Below are positions 36,247 through 43,881 of a DNA stretch of 64,000 nt, in pieces. Made by a program: the position numbers and the translations under genes. Numbering within the stretch: the stretch's first letter is position 1; every line of letters begins with the position of its first letter. Under the pieces are notes generated by a model. It saw nothing but the letters and a program-made list of their open reading frames with translations. It did not search any database and was not told the DNA's origin. The stretch spans positions 12,621 through 76,620 of the forward strand of contig CAWKIF010000065.1 of NCBI GenBank assembly GCA_963849485.1. The letters are read 5' to 3'. This stretch comes from CAVTWJ01 sp963849485 (lineage in GTDB: Bacteria; Oederibacteriota; Muellerivitia; Muellerivitales; Muellerivitaceae).

Positions 36247-37032
36247 ATGAACCAGCCACAGTCCCCCCTGGAAGTCGGCGCGGCCCTGATCTATGAGAAC
36301 GGGCGCTACCTGATCACCCAACGCCTGCCGGAGGATTCCTTCGGGGGTTACTGGGAACTGCCCGGCGGAAAGAAAGAACCCAACGAGTCGCTGGAACAAT
36401 GCGTGGTGCGGGAACTGAAGGAAGAGCTGGGCATCGAAGTCTACATCCGCAAATTCTACAAGATCGTCAATTACCATTACCCCAGCCGCGCTGTCCGGCT
36501 CAACATCTTCCTTTGTGGGGTGAAGAGCGGGGTTCCCCAAAAGATCGAGGTGGCCGATTTCGCCTGGGTGGCACCCCAAGACCTGCCCACCTACAACTTC
36601 CCCGAGGCGGACCAGACCCTGATCGAAGAAGTCATGAAGAAAGATTGGGCCGCGGACGAGCACGCCAAGTACCTCCATGAGTACCTGGAAGGGATTCGTC
36701 TGTTTAACGACGGCTTTTATTTCGAGTGCCACGAAATGATCGAGGATATCTGGATGAAGGTGGAGGGGCTGGACAAGCTTCATTATCAGGCCATCATCCA
36801 AGTGGCAGTGGGCATCCATCACTATAAGAATGGTAACTGGCCGGGGGCCATGGGAATGTATGAGAAGGCATTGGCCAAGTGGAACCAGCTTCCCGAAACT
36901 TATTTGGGGTTGAGCATCGTCAAGCTCAAGGAAGACTTCGGATTATTCTTCGGCACCATCCAAAAAGCTGGCGCCCATGGCATGCAACATGTTCCGGAAA
37001 GTTCAATACCGAAGATCAATTTACCGGAGTGA
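36247..37032 (+). CDS. Nudix hydrolase fused to DUF309
   Basis: 261 residues, two domains. Residues 1-~132 are a MutT/Nudix domain with a complete box GKKEPNESLEQCVVRELKEE then LGI, preceded by GGYWELPGG. Residues ~140-250 are DUF309: YLEGIRLFNDGFYFECHEMI then EDIWM, and YQAIIQVAVGIHHYKNGNWP. Nudix enzymes hydrolyse nucleoside-diphosphate derivatives such as oxidised dGTP; DUF309 is an uncharacterised helical domain usually found alone. The frame is continuous through the joint, so the fusion is real in this sequence. Confidence 0.88.
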   Translation: MNQPQSPLEVGAALIYENGRYLITQRLPEDSFGGYWELPGGKKEPNESLEQCVVRELKEELGIEVYIRKFYKIVNYHYPSRAVRLNIFLCGVKSGVPQKIEVADFAWVAPQDLPTYNFPEADQTLIEEVMKKDWAADEHAKYLHEYLEGIRLFNDGFYFECHEMIEDIWMKVEGLDKLHYQAIIQVAVGIHHYKNGNWPGAMGMYEKALAKWNQLPETYLGLSIVKLKEDFGLFFGTIQKAGAHGMQHVPESSIPKINLPE

Positions 37033-37120
37033 TAGAATTAGTAGGCCGCGACGGGGACCCGTTGTGGACGATAATTTAACGGTTTTTCTTTACCTTGGAA
37101 TTTCTCCGTCTTCGCTTTTC

Positions 37121-39760
37121 TCATTTTAAAACCAGCAATTTCCCCGTGACGGTTTGCTTCTTCCCCAGCCCTTCCACTTCCAGGACATAGTAGTAAAGGC
37201 CATTGGAAAGGCCACCCATGTTCAACGAAAAGTTGTTGTTCCCGGCAGTCGCATGGCATTGGGCCTGCCTAACCTTGCGGAAGGATACGGTGAAGATTTT
37301 CAGGGTTACCTGGGAGGCGTTTTGGGAAAGGCTGTAGGGAAAAGTGACATGGCCTCCAGTGGTCGAGGGATTAGGGTAAGGGGCTTGGGCATAGAGAAGT
37401 TGTGAGGGGTCAATGGTGGGTGTGCAGGTGAAGCCTGGAAAGCCGCAGGGAAGGGGGGTATAGGTTAGGGTTAAGGACACTGTGGGGGTGGGCGTGATGG
37501 TTGGGGTCGAAGTAAGGGTGATGGTGGGCGTCTGGGTGCGGGTAGAAGTGGGGGTTGGAGTCATAGTAATGGAAGGAGTAGAGGTGGGGGTATAGGTAGA
37601 AGTAATGCTTGAGGTCACCGTGGGGGTAGGAGTAATGGTAGGTGTCGAAGTAACGCTTGGAGAAGGGGTAATGGTAGGCGTGGGAGATAGGGTAAAGGTA
37701 AAAGTGGGTGAGGTGGTTTTTGTCGGCGAGAGGGTGAAGGTTCCGGTGGGCGTGAGACAATTGGACAGGGTGACATCATTGATGTACCAACCCCTTGCGT
37801 TGTTGGGGGAACTGTCAGTGTTAACAACGAATTGGATTTGGATAGAGCCAAATGTGACGGGAGCCAAAGGAACTTGCTCCAAAACCCAGCCTCCCGAGGA
37901 AGTAGAGGAGGTGGACCAGAGATTTTCCCAGTTGTTGTTATTGTAGGGCGCCCATTGAACGGAGAGGGTGTCACCTCCGTCGGTCTGCCACCAAGTATAG
38001 AAGTTCAATGTGTCGGTAGGATCGCACACGATGTAAACATACCCGCTTGGACTTGTTAAAGTACCCGCGTTGGAAGCTCCAGTGGCGTAGGTGCAGGTTG
38101 CATCGATGCCATAATAGGCAGACCAAAGGTGGATAAAACTGTTGGAGCAGGGGGAGACACTATCTTCCACGGGGTGCCAAAGCCCGGTGAAGTTCCAACC
38201 GGTGAACGGCCCGTAATTAGGTGTGGCGGTAGGGGTTGGCGTCAAAGTCCAGGTGCTGCCGAGGGCGACCGAGGAAATTTCATTGGAAGCCACTGTAGTG
38301 TTGCCCTGGGCGTCGATGGCCTGAGTGATGTAATAGTATGTGATACCGGGGTCGGCGGTGGTATCGGTAAAGGAAAGGGTGGATCCATTGGCAGTATATC
38401 CTACGGCGGTGTAGGGTCCTCCAGTGACATTGGAACGAGAAATGAGGTAGTCCGCTGTGGAGAAAGCAGTGGTTTGGGGGGCGACCCAGTTAAGGGAGAT
38501 TTGGTTAGTCGATGGTGAAGCGGTAAGGGAAGAAGCAGGCCTGATGGCGGCTAAAGCCCTGTGACAATTCATTTGGCCCCAGCCAGTGTACTGATTGAAA
38601 CCACCTCCTAAGGTGTCGGCGGTAGTATAGAGGTCCTGTGTGACGGCGGCAGGTGAAAGACCTTGGTCAAGAAGAATGGCGACCATGGCTGAAACTTGGG
38701 GAGCTGCTGCTGAAGTCCCATTACCACCACCTATACAAGTAACGCAGGAATAGGAAGGCGCGGTAATTCCACCACAAACAGGTACAACCAATCCGATCCA
38801 AGAACCATAATTGGAAAAAGAGCATCTAGTTTCTGTGTTGTCCACGGCACCAACCCCTATGGCGTAGGGATCGCTCGCTGGACTATATTGGGTACCGTTT
38901 CCATCGTTACCCATTCCGCCTACTACAAGACTACCGTTTTGCCAAGCATCGGAACTTTCAGCCGAGAATTCACCTGGGACTGTTACAAAACTACAATTGA
39001 TAGATTTAGCGCCATTGTTAATGGCGTATTCAATCCCTTCGGCACTGGTTAAATCATTAGCAGTGCTTCCTAGAGCTTCGACAATTAATAATGAACAATT
39101 GGCACAAATTCCAACACCTCCTAGATTATTGTTTGTGTCAGCGCTAGCGATTCCAGCAACGATAGTTCCGTGACCGATTGTATCGGTGACATCACTGCTA
39201 TCAGTTATGAGGTTGTAACTATTAGGGTCGATCTTCCCAATGAATTCTTCGTGAGTGACTAGTGCACCAGTATCTACAATGGCGATTTTGGCCGATGACC
39301 GACCTAACGAAGCATTAGCTATCCAAGGGTCCGGATCATTCCAGGCTTGATCCATGTGCATTTGATTCACGTTCCATTCGTTGCTTCCATCTTGGTAATC
39401 GGGGTCATTGGGGAATGGGTAAGGGGTATAGGAAAGAAGATAAACCCTATAATTGGGGTGGACTCTTTTGAAAAAAGAATTTTGTTTCAGGGTTTCGACA
39501 TAATCGAGAACTTTTCCATCAGGGACTTTAAGGACCAAGCTGTGTATACGCGGAGCTTTGTGGAGAATTTCATATCCCAGTCCTTGGACAAAGGTTTCTT
39601 GTTGTACATTGGTAACATTTGATTTGAATTGCACAACCACCTGGCCGTCAATGAACAATTCTCGACCGTTTGCATCCAATGGCACTGAAACGGCGAAGGC
39701 CAGAAGGGGCATTAAGCCGGATATCGTTCCCAGAAGCAAAATGAAGTGTTTTAGGTTCAA
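37121..39760 (-). CDS. Secreted subtilisin-like serine protease with Fn3, Thr/Pro linker and sorting domain
   Basis: 879 residues. Signal peptide (MNLKHFILLLGTISGLMPLL), a propeptide with VQFKS..., then the S8 domain with Asp163 in IAIVDTGALVTHEE, His197 in TIGHGTIVAGIA and Ser350 in GNGTSAAAPQVSA. A fibronectin-III-like domain (PASSLTASPSTNQISLNWVA) and a jelly-roll domain follow, then a Thr/Pro linker of ~75 residues, and a C-terminal PYPNPSTTGG domain ending GKLLVLK. That end module shares TLKIFTVSFRKV with LKVYTLSFRKI of the esterase at 4927-8640, so both probably use one export or anchoring route. The N-terminal half is more AT-rich than its surroundings. Confidence 0.9.
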   Translation of the reverse strand: MNLKHFILLLGTISGLMPLLAFAVSVPLDANGRELFIDGQVVVQFKSNVTNVQQETFVQGLGYEILHKAPRIHSLVLKVPDGKVLDYVETLKQNSFFKRVHPNYRVYLLSYTPYPFPNDPDYQDGSNEWNVNQMHMDQAWNDPDPWIANASLGRSSAKIAIVDTGALVTHEEFIGKIDPNSYNLITDSSDVTDTIGHGTIVAGIASADTNNNLGGVGICANCSLLIVEALGSTANDLTSAEGIEYAINNGAKSINCSFVTVPGEFSAESSDAWQNGSLVVGGMGNDGNGTQYSPASDPYAIGVGAVDNTETRCSFSNYGSWIGLVVPVCGGITAPSYSCVTCIGGGNGTSAAAPQVSAMVAILLDQGLSPAAVTQDLYTTADTLGGGFNQYTGWGQMNCHRALAAIRPASSLTASPSTNQISLNWVAPQTTAFSTADYLISRSNVTGGPYTAVGYTANGSTLSFTDTTADPGITYYYITQAIDAQGNTTVASNEISSVALGSTWTLTPTPTATPNYGPFTGWNFTGLWHPVEDSVSPCSNSFIHLWSAYYGIDATCTYATGASNAGTLTSPSGYVYIVCDPTDTLNFYTWWQTDGGDTLSVQWAPYNNNNWENLWSTSSTSSGGWVLEQVPLAPVTFGSIQIQFVVNTDSSPNNARGWYINDVTLSNCLTPTGTFTLSPTKTTSPTFTFTLSPTPTITPSPSVTSTPTITPTPTVTSSITSTYTPTSTPSITMTPTPTSTRTQTPTITLTSTPTITPTPTVSLTLTYTPLPCGFPGFTCTPTIDPSQLLYAQAPYPNPSTTGGHVTFPYSLSQNASQVTLKIFTVSFRKVRQAQCHATAGNNNFSLNMGGLSNGLYYYVLEVEGLGKKQTVTGKLLVLK

Positions 39761-40030
39761 ATATTTTTCTCGCCTACTACATCAAAAATCTTTTATGGCA
39801 ATTTTATACCCATAAAATGAGATGATCTTGAAAGATTGTTTTTTCTATTTGTACATCAACCCTTAGCCAAACGCCTTGTGGAAGTAGTTCAGGAACCCCT
39901 TTTTACTTACCGTTCGCAATATTACCATTAGCAGTCCACAGGACTGATAAGAACGTAAACCACTGATACTTCAAAAGGGAGACCCAGGTTGGATAGCAGG
40001 AAGGGTTTTCTGGCCGCATAGGTCCATTAT
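39761..40030. other. Non-coding upstream region of the subtilase
   Basis: AT-rich, no gene or clear promoter that I can support. It leads from the protease start to the phased repeat array. Confidence 0.5.
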
Positions 40031-40341
40031 CCAGTGACAAACCGGCGTTCATTAGTGACAAAACCAGGGTTGTCTAGCGGTATAGTTCCGTTTATTGGTG
40101 ACAAACAAGCGTTTATTAGTGACAGAAACACGGTTGTTTACCGGCATGTCTCCGTTATCCAGTGACAAAACTGCGGTATTCTGCCGGCAGATACCCGTTT
40201 ATCAGTGACAAAAGTACGTACGTCTAACGGCATTTCTCATGTCACCAATGACAAAACGACGATTTCGTGCTGGCATCCCCCCATTCATTAGTGACAAACC
40301 GGCGTTATCCAGTGACAAAGATCATATTTCTAACGACACGG
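40031..40341 (+). repeat. Helically phased array of degenerate 21/22-bp units (AGTGACAAA type)
   Basis: Nine cores of AGTGACAAA or a near match start at 40033, 40054, 40097, 40118, 40161, 40204, 40247, 40290 and 40311. The steps are 21, 43, 21, 43, 43, 43, 43 and 21. Inside each 43-bp step, 22 bases after the first core, lies a second, weaker unit: AGCGGTATA 40076, ACCGGCATG 40140, GCCGGCAGA 40183, AACGGCATT 40226, GCTGGCATC 40269. All units are thus two helical turns apart and in the same orientation, while the sequence between them differs. This is a multi-site protein-binding array rather than a CRISPR or simple satellite. The next gene, 79 bases on, is a ParB-HTH-like membrane protein. 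Confidence 0.85.
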
Positions 40342-40419
40342 ATACTATTAATCTTTTCTAGTTTCCAATGGCGCGTACCGAACAACTATTCATTTAGTCG
40401 ATATAGCAGGGGGTTCACT

Positions 40420-41055
40420 ATGGCGGGTACTCCAACTCTGGATTGGCTGGATAAACTGGTCGCCCTTAAGGCCCAGCTTGAAAAGACACCATCAGCCAAG
40501 CGGGCCGGTTTGGCTAAGGCCTTAAAATTCAGCGAAACCTTTGTCGCCTACCTTTTAACCATTCACCCTGTCCTCGACCAGGCGGCCATAGATAAGATCC
40601 GCTCTGCTAATAAAGATAACCCACCGTTTACCCTCTCCTTTAAAAGTGCCCAAGCCTTTTCGGGCCTGAGAGGCGGGGTCCCGAACCCGGTAGCGGCGGG
40701 CCATGAGATTTTGGACCAGGTTCTAGCCCACCACCTCACCCGGCGCCATATCGAGGCCCTGATTGACCATATAGCAAGCGGAAAGCCAGCCAAGGATTTT
40801 GACCATAAGAAAGTGAGAAATAAGCGGTCTAAAAAACCGTCGACCCCTACTATCCCACCAGTAAATCAAGCCACGGCGGTGGAGGAAGTTAAGACACTGG
40901 ATATTCCTAGCCAGGGTAAAAGTGCAAATAATGCGGAAGAGAAACTGACACTTGGAGAGGCCATTGGTGGATTTATAGGTTTAATCATTTTGATCTGGGT
41001 GGTCGGGAAACTCATCCAGTTTGTGTTGTGGCTTTATCACCATTTTTTTGGTTAA
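40420..41055 (+). CDS. ParB/KorB-type helix-turn-helix protein with C-terminal membrane anchor
   Basis: 211 residues. ATG 40420 follows GGGGG. Residues ~25-65 look like a ParB/KorB helix-turn-helix: KRAGLAKALKFSETFVAYLL then TIHPVLDQAAIDKIR. They are followed by LSFKSAQAFSGLRGG and LTRRHIEALIDHIASGKPAK, as in the helical DNA-binding core of ParB. The N-terminal nuclease-like/CTPase domain of true ParB is absent. A basic, Pro/Thr-rich linker (~130-175) leads to one membrane segment near the C-terminus (GGFIGLIILIWVVGKLIQFV). It lies next to the phased repeat array, which may be its binding site. Function unknown; family resemblance is my reading only. Confidence 0.6.
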   Translation: MAGTPTLDWLDKLVALKAQLEKTPSAKRAGLAKALKFSETFVAYLLTIHPVLDQAAIDKIRSANKDNPPFTLSFKSAQAFSGLRGGVPNPVAAGHEILDQVLAHHLTRRHIEALIDHIASGKPAKDFDHKKVRNKRSKKPSTPTIPPVNQATAVEEVKTLDIPSQGKSANNAEEKLTLGEAIGGFIGLIILIWVVGKLIQFVLWLYHHFFG

Positions 41056-41163
41056 TCTCCAGACCTTTGAAATATCCGTTCTGTGGTTAGTTGCCGACTA
41101 TAAAATCGCCCCAAATTTTGGGTGCAATACCCTGAAGAATTAAAAAATAACCCTCTTTGAAGG

Positions 41164-41183
41164 ATATAACAAACATGTTATAT
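41164..41183. promoter_or_regulatory. Palindrome over the toxin start: likely HigA operator
   Basis: ATATAAC-AAACAT-GTTATAT, a perfect 7-bp inverted repeat whose loop contains the first base of the toxin ATG at 41175. Such palindromes are the usual binding sites of Xre-type antitoxins that repress their own operon. Confidence 0.6.
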
Positions 41184-41537
41184 TTAAAAATGAAGATATT
41201 CTTCTATCAAACACCCAAAGGAAACCGCCCGGTAGAGGAATTTATTCTCGCCCTATCCAAGGATGATCAGGTCCTTTTTAGGAAACATAAGGACGGAATT
41301 GAAAGGGATGGTTTTCAATATCCTTATGTTGTTTTCAAGCATTTGGAAGGGAAACTTTGGGAGATAAAATTCAAAGGCTTGGATGGCAACTACCGGATAG
41401 CCTATGTGGTTATTTCGGGGGCAAGAATGGTTTGGCTCCATGCCTTCAAAAAGAAAACCCCAAAAACACCCATCCATGATTTGGACACTGCCTTGAAGAG
41501 GATGAAGGAGGTTATGAACGATGAAAAAAACGCGTAA
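41175..41537 (+). CDS. higB: HigB/RelE-type toxin (phage Gp49-like)
   Basis: 120 residues. Start at ATG 41175 (or 41190). The sequence MKIFFYQTPKGNRPVEEFIL, then YPYVVFKHLEGKLWEIKFKG and NYRIAYVVISGARMVWLHAF plus KKKTPKTP, is typical of the Gp49/HigB branch of RelE toxins, which cut mRNA at the ribosome. It overlaps the antitoxin gene by 17 bases, with the toxin first as in higBA loci. The composition is AT-rich relative to its surroundings, fitting an acquired islet. Confidence 0.88.
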   Translation: MLYLKMKIFFYQTPKGNRPVEEFILALSKDDQVLFRKHKDGIERDGFQYPYVVFKHLEGKLWEIKFKGLDGNYRIAYVVISGARMVWLHAFKKKTPKTPIHDLDTALKRMKEVMNDEKNA

Positions 41538-41835
41538 ACCCTATTACGATCCAACGCCTTTCTTTAAAAAGCTTGAAAGAGATCCTGAGGTCAGGATTTT
41601 AATGGATCAGCAGGAAGAAAAATTCCGTCTTGCCACCGCGATTAAAAAAGCCCGCGAACACGCGGGATTAAGCCAAGTGGCCTTGGCAAAGAAAATCGGA
41701 ACCAAGCAAAGCGCCATTTCCAGGGTTGAAAGCGGTGTTTACCGTTCGATCCCTTCCTTGGGTTTTTTACATAAGATCGCCGCCGCCTGTGGGGCTCACT
41801 TGGGAATAACGTTTGATTTCCGTAAGGCCAGCTAG
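41521..41835 (+). CDS. higA: HigA-type Xre antitoxin
   Basis: 104 residues. Cro/C1-type helix-turn-helix at ~36-90: AIKKAREHAGLSQVALAKKI, GTKQSAISRVESGVYRSIPS. The N-terminal ~35 residues would bind the toxin. It starts within the toxin gene, so translation is coupled. It would neutralise HigB and repress the operon, perhaps through the palindrome at 41164-41183. Confidence 0.9.
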   Translation: MKKTRKPYYDPTPFFKKLERDPEVRILMDQQEEKFRLATAIKKAREHAGLSQVALAKKIGTKQSAISRVESGVYRSIPSLGFLHKIAAACGAHLGITFDFRKAS

Positions 41836-41989
41836 AAAGGTTTGTCCATGACCTGTCTCCCAAAGCTCAATGAGCGCAGGGAGTACAGGGAACCGATTGA
41901 ACAACCTTGGTAAATCTTTAGCAATTCTAGGTTCTTTTTACAGTAGAAGACTTGAAACTTGACGAGACGCCCTATTACCAACATTCTTA

Positions 41990-42020
41990 TGTAACCTTAT
42001 ATCCCATTATTCCCTATTAA
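41990..42020 (+). promoter_or_regulatory. Predicted ECF promoter, copy 2 (sigma factor's own operon)
   Basis: TGTAACC (41990-41996), 17 bases, CTATTAA (42014-42020), ahead of the sigma gene. It suggests autoregulation. The distance to the proposed TTG start is only 20 bases, shorter than at the other three copies. Confidence 0.72.
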
Positions 42021-42039
42021 AAGTTAGGAGCTTGGGCCC

Positions 42040-42597
42040 TTGGATTTTAACGACAGCCAATGGCAGGCCTGGACCGGGTTAATGAAACTGACCCAGGAAG
42101 GCGACCGCCAGGCCTATGAGCGACTTTTGGTGGAAATCAGCCCTTTGATTCTCAATTACGTGCGCAAAAGGGTCTTTAATCCCCAGCACGTGGAGGATAT
42201 CTTCCAGGAGGTGCTTTTGACCTTTCATAAGGCCAAACACACCTACCGGACCGACCGGCCCTTTTCACCCTGGTTTTTCGCGGTCGTCCGCAACGCGATC
42301 TGGGCGTCCCTGGAAAAGAACCAAAAGATCGCCCAACGGGAACTTTTAATGGACGAATTCCCGGAAACCGCCGCCCTAGAAGTTGGCGAAGGGATGGATG
42401 ACCGGCTCCACTTGGCTTTGGAATCCCTCCCGGCGGGGAACCGCCAGGCGGTGGAATTACTTAAGATTCGAGGTTTGAGCGTGGAGGCGGCCGCAAAGGA
42501 ACTGGGGATCTCCAAAATCGCCCTGAAGGTCAGGGCCCACCGGGGATACGCCCTCTTACGGAAGTTTATGATCGCGCAACGGGATAAAAAGACATGA
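42040..42597 (+). CDS. ECF-family RNA polymerase sigma factor
   Basis: 185 residues with region 2 (NYVRKRVFNPQHVEDIFQEV, then FSPWFFAVVRNAIW) and region 4 (LALESLPAGNRQAVELLKIR, then SVEAAAKELGISKIALKVRA with HRGYALLRK). The proposed start is TTG 42040 with AGGAG 9 bases upstream. If transcription starts from the motif at 41990-42020 the leader is very short, so an ATG at 42082 is an alternative. The stop overlaps the anti-sigma start (ATGA), the classical ECF/anti-sigma arrangement. It pairs with an NrsF-like protein, as do SigF-type ECF factors of Caulobacter. Confidence 0.93.
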   Translation: MDFNDSQWQAWTGLMKLTQEGDRQAYERLLVEISPLILNYVRKRVFNPQHVEDIFQEVLLTFHKAKHTYRTDRPFSPWFFAVVRNAIWASLEKNQKIAQRELLMDEFPETAALEVGEGMDDRLHLALESLPAGNRQAVELLKIRGLSVEAAAKELGISKIALKVRAHRGYALLRKFMIAQRDKKT

Positions 42598-43286
42598 GTG
42601 AACCCATCCAAAATACATTGAACGCTTCCTTGAACGAGGCCCAACGGCGGCTGGTGGAGAAGCTCGTGGCGGATAACAAGCCCGTCAAACCCGTGCCTTC
42701 GGTTCTTCAGCAATGGGTGGTTTGGATGGGTTTTGCCCTGGTGGTCGTGGCGGTTTCCCTTAGCCTGATCGGGCCCCAGTTCGAGATCATGGAAAGGCTC
42801 TCCGAACCCGCTTCAGGGGGGTTCTTGCTGTTGGCTTTTATTCTTTCCGCCCTTACGGCATGGATGGGCATCGCCTCCAGCATGCCCGATCACCGGCCCC
42901 ATCCCGCTCCCCGGGTCATCGCCGCTTTATTCGTCATATTCCTTTTCAGCATGCCCTTTTTGTTCTTTGACCGGGACACGCTTTCGCAAGTCTGGGCCAA
43001 CAACATGGAAGACGGATGGTTTTGCGTAAGGACCGTGGTGTTGGTGGCCTTCCCTTCCTGGGTGATGCTGGGCTGGATGGTTTCCCGCAACGCTTCCTTC
43101 CACTCCGGTTGGACGGGGGCCTGGCTGGGGGCCTCGGCATTTCTTTTGGGGACGGGCACGATCCAGCTTCATTGCGCCCATTGGGAAACCTGCCACATGC
43201 TGGTGGACCATTTACTCCCCATGTTGGTTCTGATTTTCCTGCCGATCTGGATCGGCGGTTACTGGTTCTCACGTTGGAGAAAATAA
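42594..43286 (+). CDS. nrsF: NrsF/DUF1109-type transmembrane anti-sigma factor
   Basis: 230 residues with six membrane segments and no large soluble domain. The N-terminal ~45 residues are cytosolic and helical (LNEAQRRLVEKLVADNKPVK). The family's cysteine region is IQLHCAHWETCHMLVDHLLP, where two Cys and His residues face a conserved loop. NrsF-type proteins sequester an ECF sigma factor and release it in response to metals such as chromate or cadmium in Caulobacter; the signal here is not known. Translationally coupled to the sigma gene. Confidence 0.82.
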   Translation: MSEPIQNTLNASLNEAQRRLVEKLVADNKPVKPVPSVLQQWVVWMGFALVVVAVSLSLIGPQFEIMERLSEPASGGFLLLAFILSALTAWMGIASSMPDHRPHPAPRVIAALFVIFLFSMPFLFFDRDTLSQVWANNMEDGWFCVRTVVLVAFPSWVMLGWMVSRNASFHSGWTGAWLGASAFLLGTGTIQLHCAHWETCHMLVDHLLPMLVLIFLPIWIGGYWFSRWRK

Positions 43287-43303
43287 AAACCGCTTCGTCT
43301 GGT

Positions 43304-43334
43304 TGTAACCTTTTGCTTTTCTCTCCTCTATGAA
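43304..43334 (+). promoter_or_regulatory. Predicted ECF promoter, copy 3 (heme lipoprotein)
   Basis: TGTAACC (43304-43310), 17 bases, CTATGAA (43328-43334). The start codon lies 40 bases downstream. Confidence 0.75.
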
Positions 43335-43373
43335 TTGACAGAAGTGAGCATGATCAATTCGTGGAGGTTGTCT

Positions 43374-43868
43374 ATGAAAACTCAAAAACTATTGGTGGTT
43401 TTAGCCTTGGTGGTCACTGGATCGGCGGCCATCATCGCCGGGTGCAGTAACAACCCCGGTAGCCCGGGCGGCAATTATTCCAACAATCCTCCCGCCCCCA
43501 CCCCGACCACAACCAACACGAACAGCGCTACATCTTTTGTAAGTTCGGTATATCCGATCGTTTCATCCAGCTGTTTTAGCTGTCATGCCAACGGGGGGAG
43601 CGGCACCGGATACATGAACCTTGGCAGTTCACCTAGTTCTTCCAGTGTTTACAGCGCGTGGGTGGGGGTTTCGGCGAACTCGGCTAACAATTGTTCCATC
43701 GCTAATTACATTTCAACCGCCGGAGGTTCCACAGGACTCAGCCAAAGCCTGATCATCCAAAAAATAATTGGTTCCTGCTCACCTCAAATGCCGGATGGCG
43801 GGTCTCTCACCTCACAGCAAATCGCCACCTTCAGCAGTTGGGTGAGCGCTGGGGCGCCCAATAACTAA
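43374..43868 (+). CDS. Heme c lipoprotein, short-stalk paralog
   Basis: 164 residues. ATG 43374 follows GGAGG. Signal peptide with lipobox IIAGC (Cys24). A short Asn/Pro/Thr linker (residues 25-52) replaces the 640-residue stalk of the paralog at 32233-34593. The heme site CFSCH is at 67-71, a possible Met ligand in SPQMPDGG, and the end SWVSAGAPNN matches the paralog. It is the gene directly after the ECF/anti-sigma operon and has its own copy of the ECF-type promoter motif. Predicted role: electron transfer at the outer side of a membrane. Confidence 0.85.
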   Translation: MKTQKLLVVLALVVTGSAAIIAGCSNNPGSPGGNYSNNPPAPTPTTTNTNSATSFVSSVYPIVSSSCFSCHANGGSGTGYMNLGSSPSSSSVYSAWVGVSANSANNCSIANYISTAGGSTGLSQSLIIQKIIGSCSPQMPDGGSLTSQQIATFSSWVSAGAPNN

Positions 43869-43881
43869 AAGATGTCAGGGT

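Noticed and set aside
40031..40341. CRISPR array
   Set aside because: The units are degenerate, spacing is 21/22 bases, there are no uniform 24-40 bp repeats with unique spacers, and no cas gene is present.
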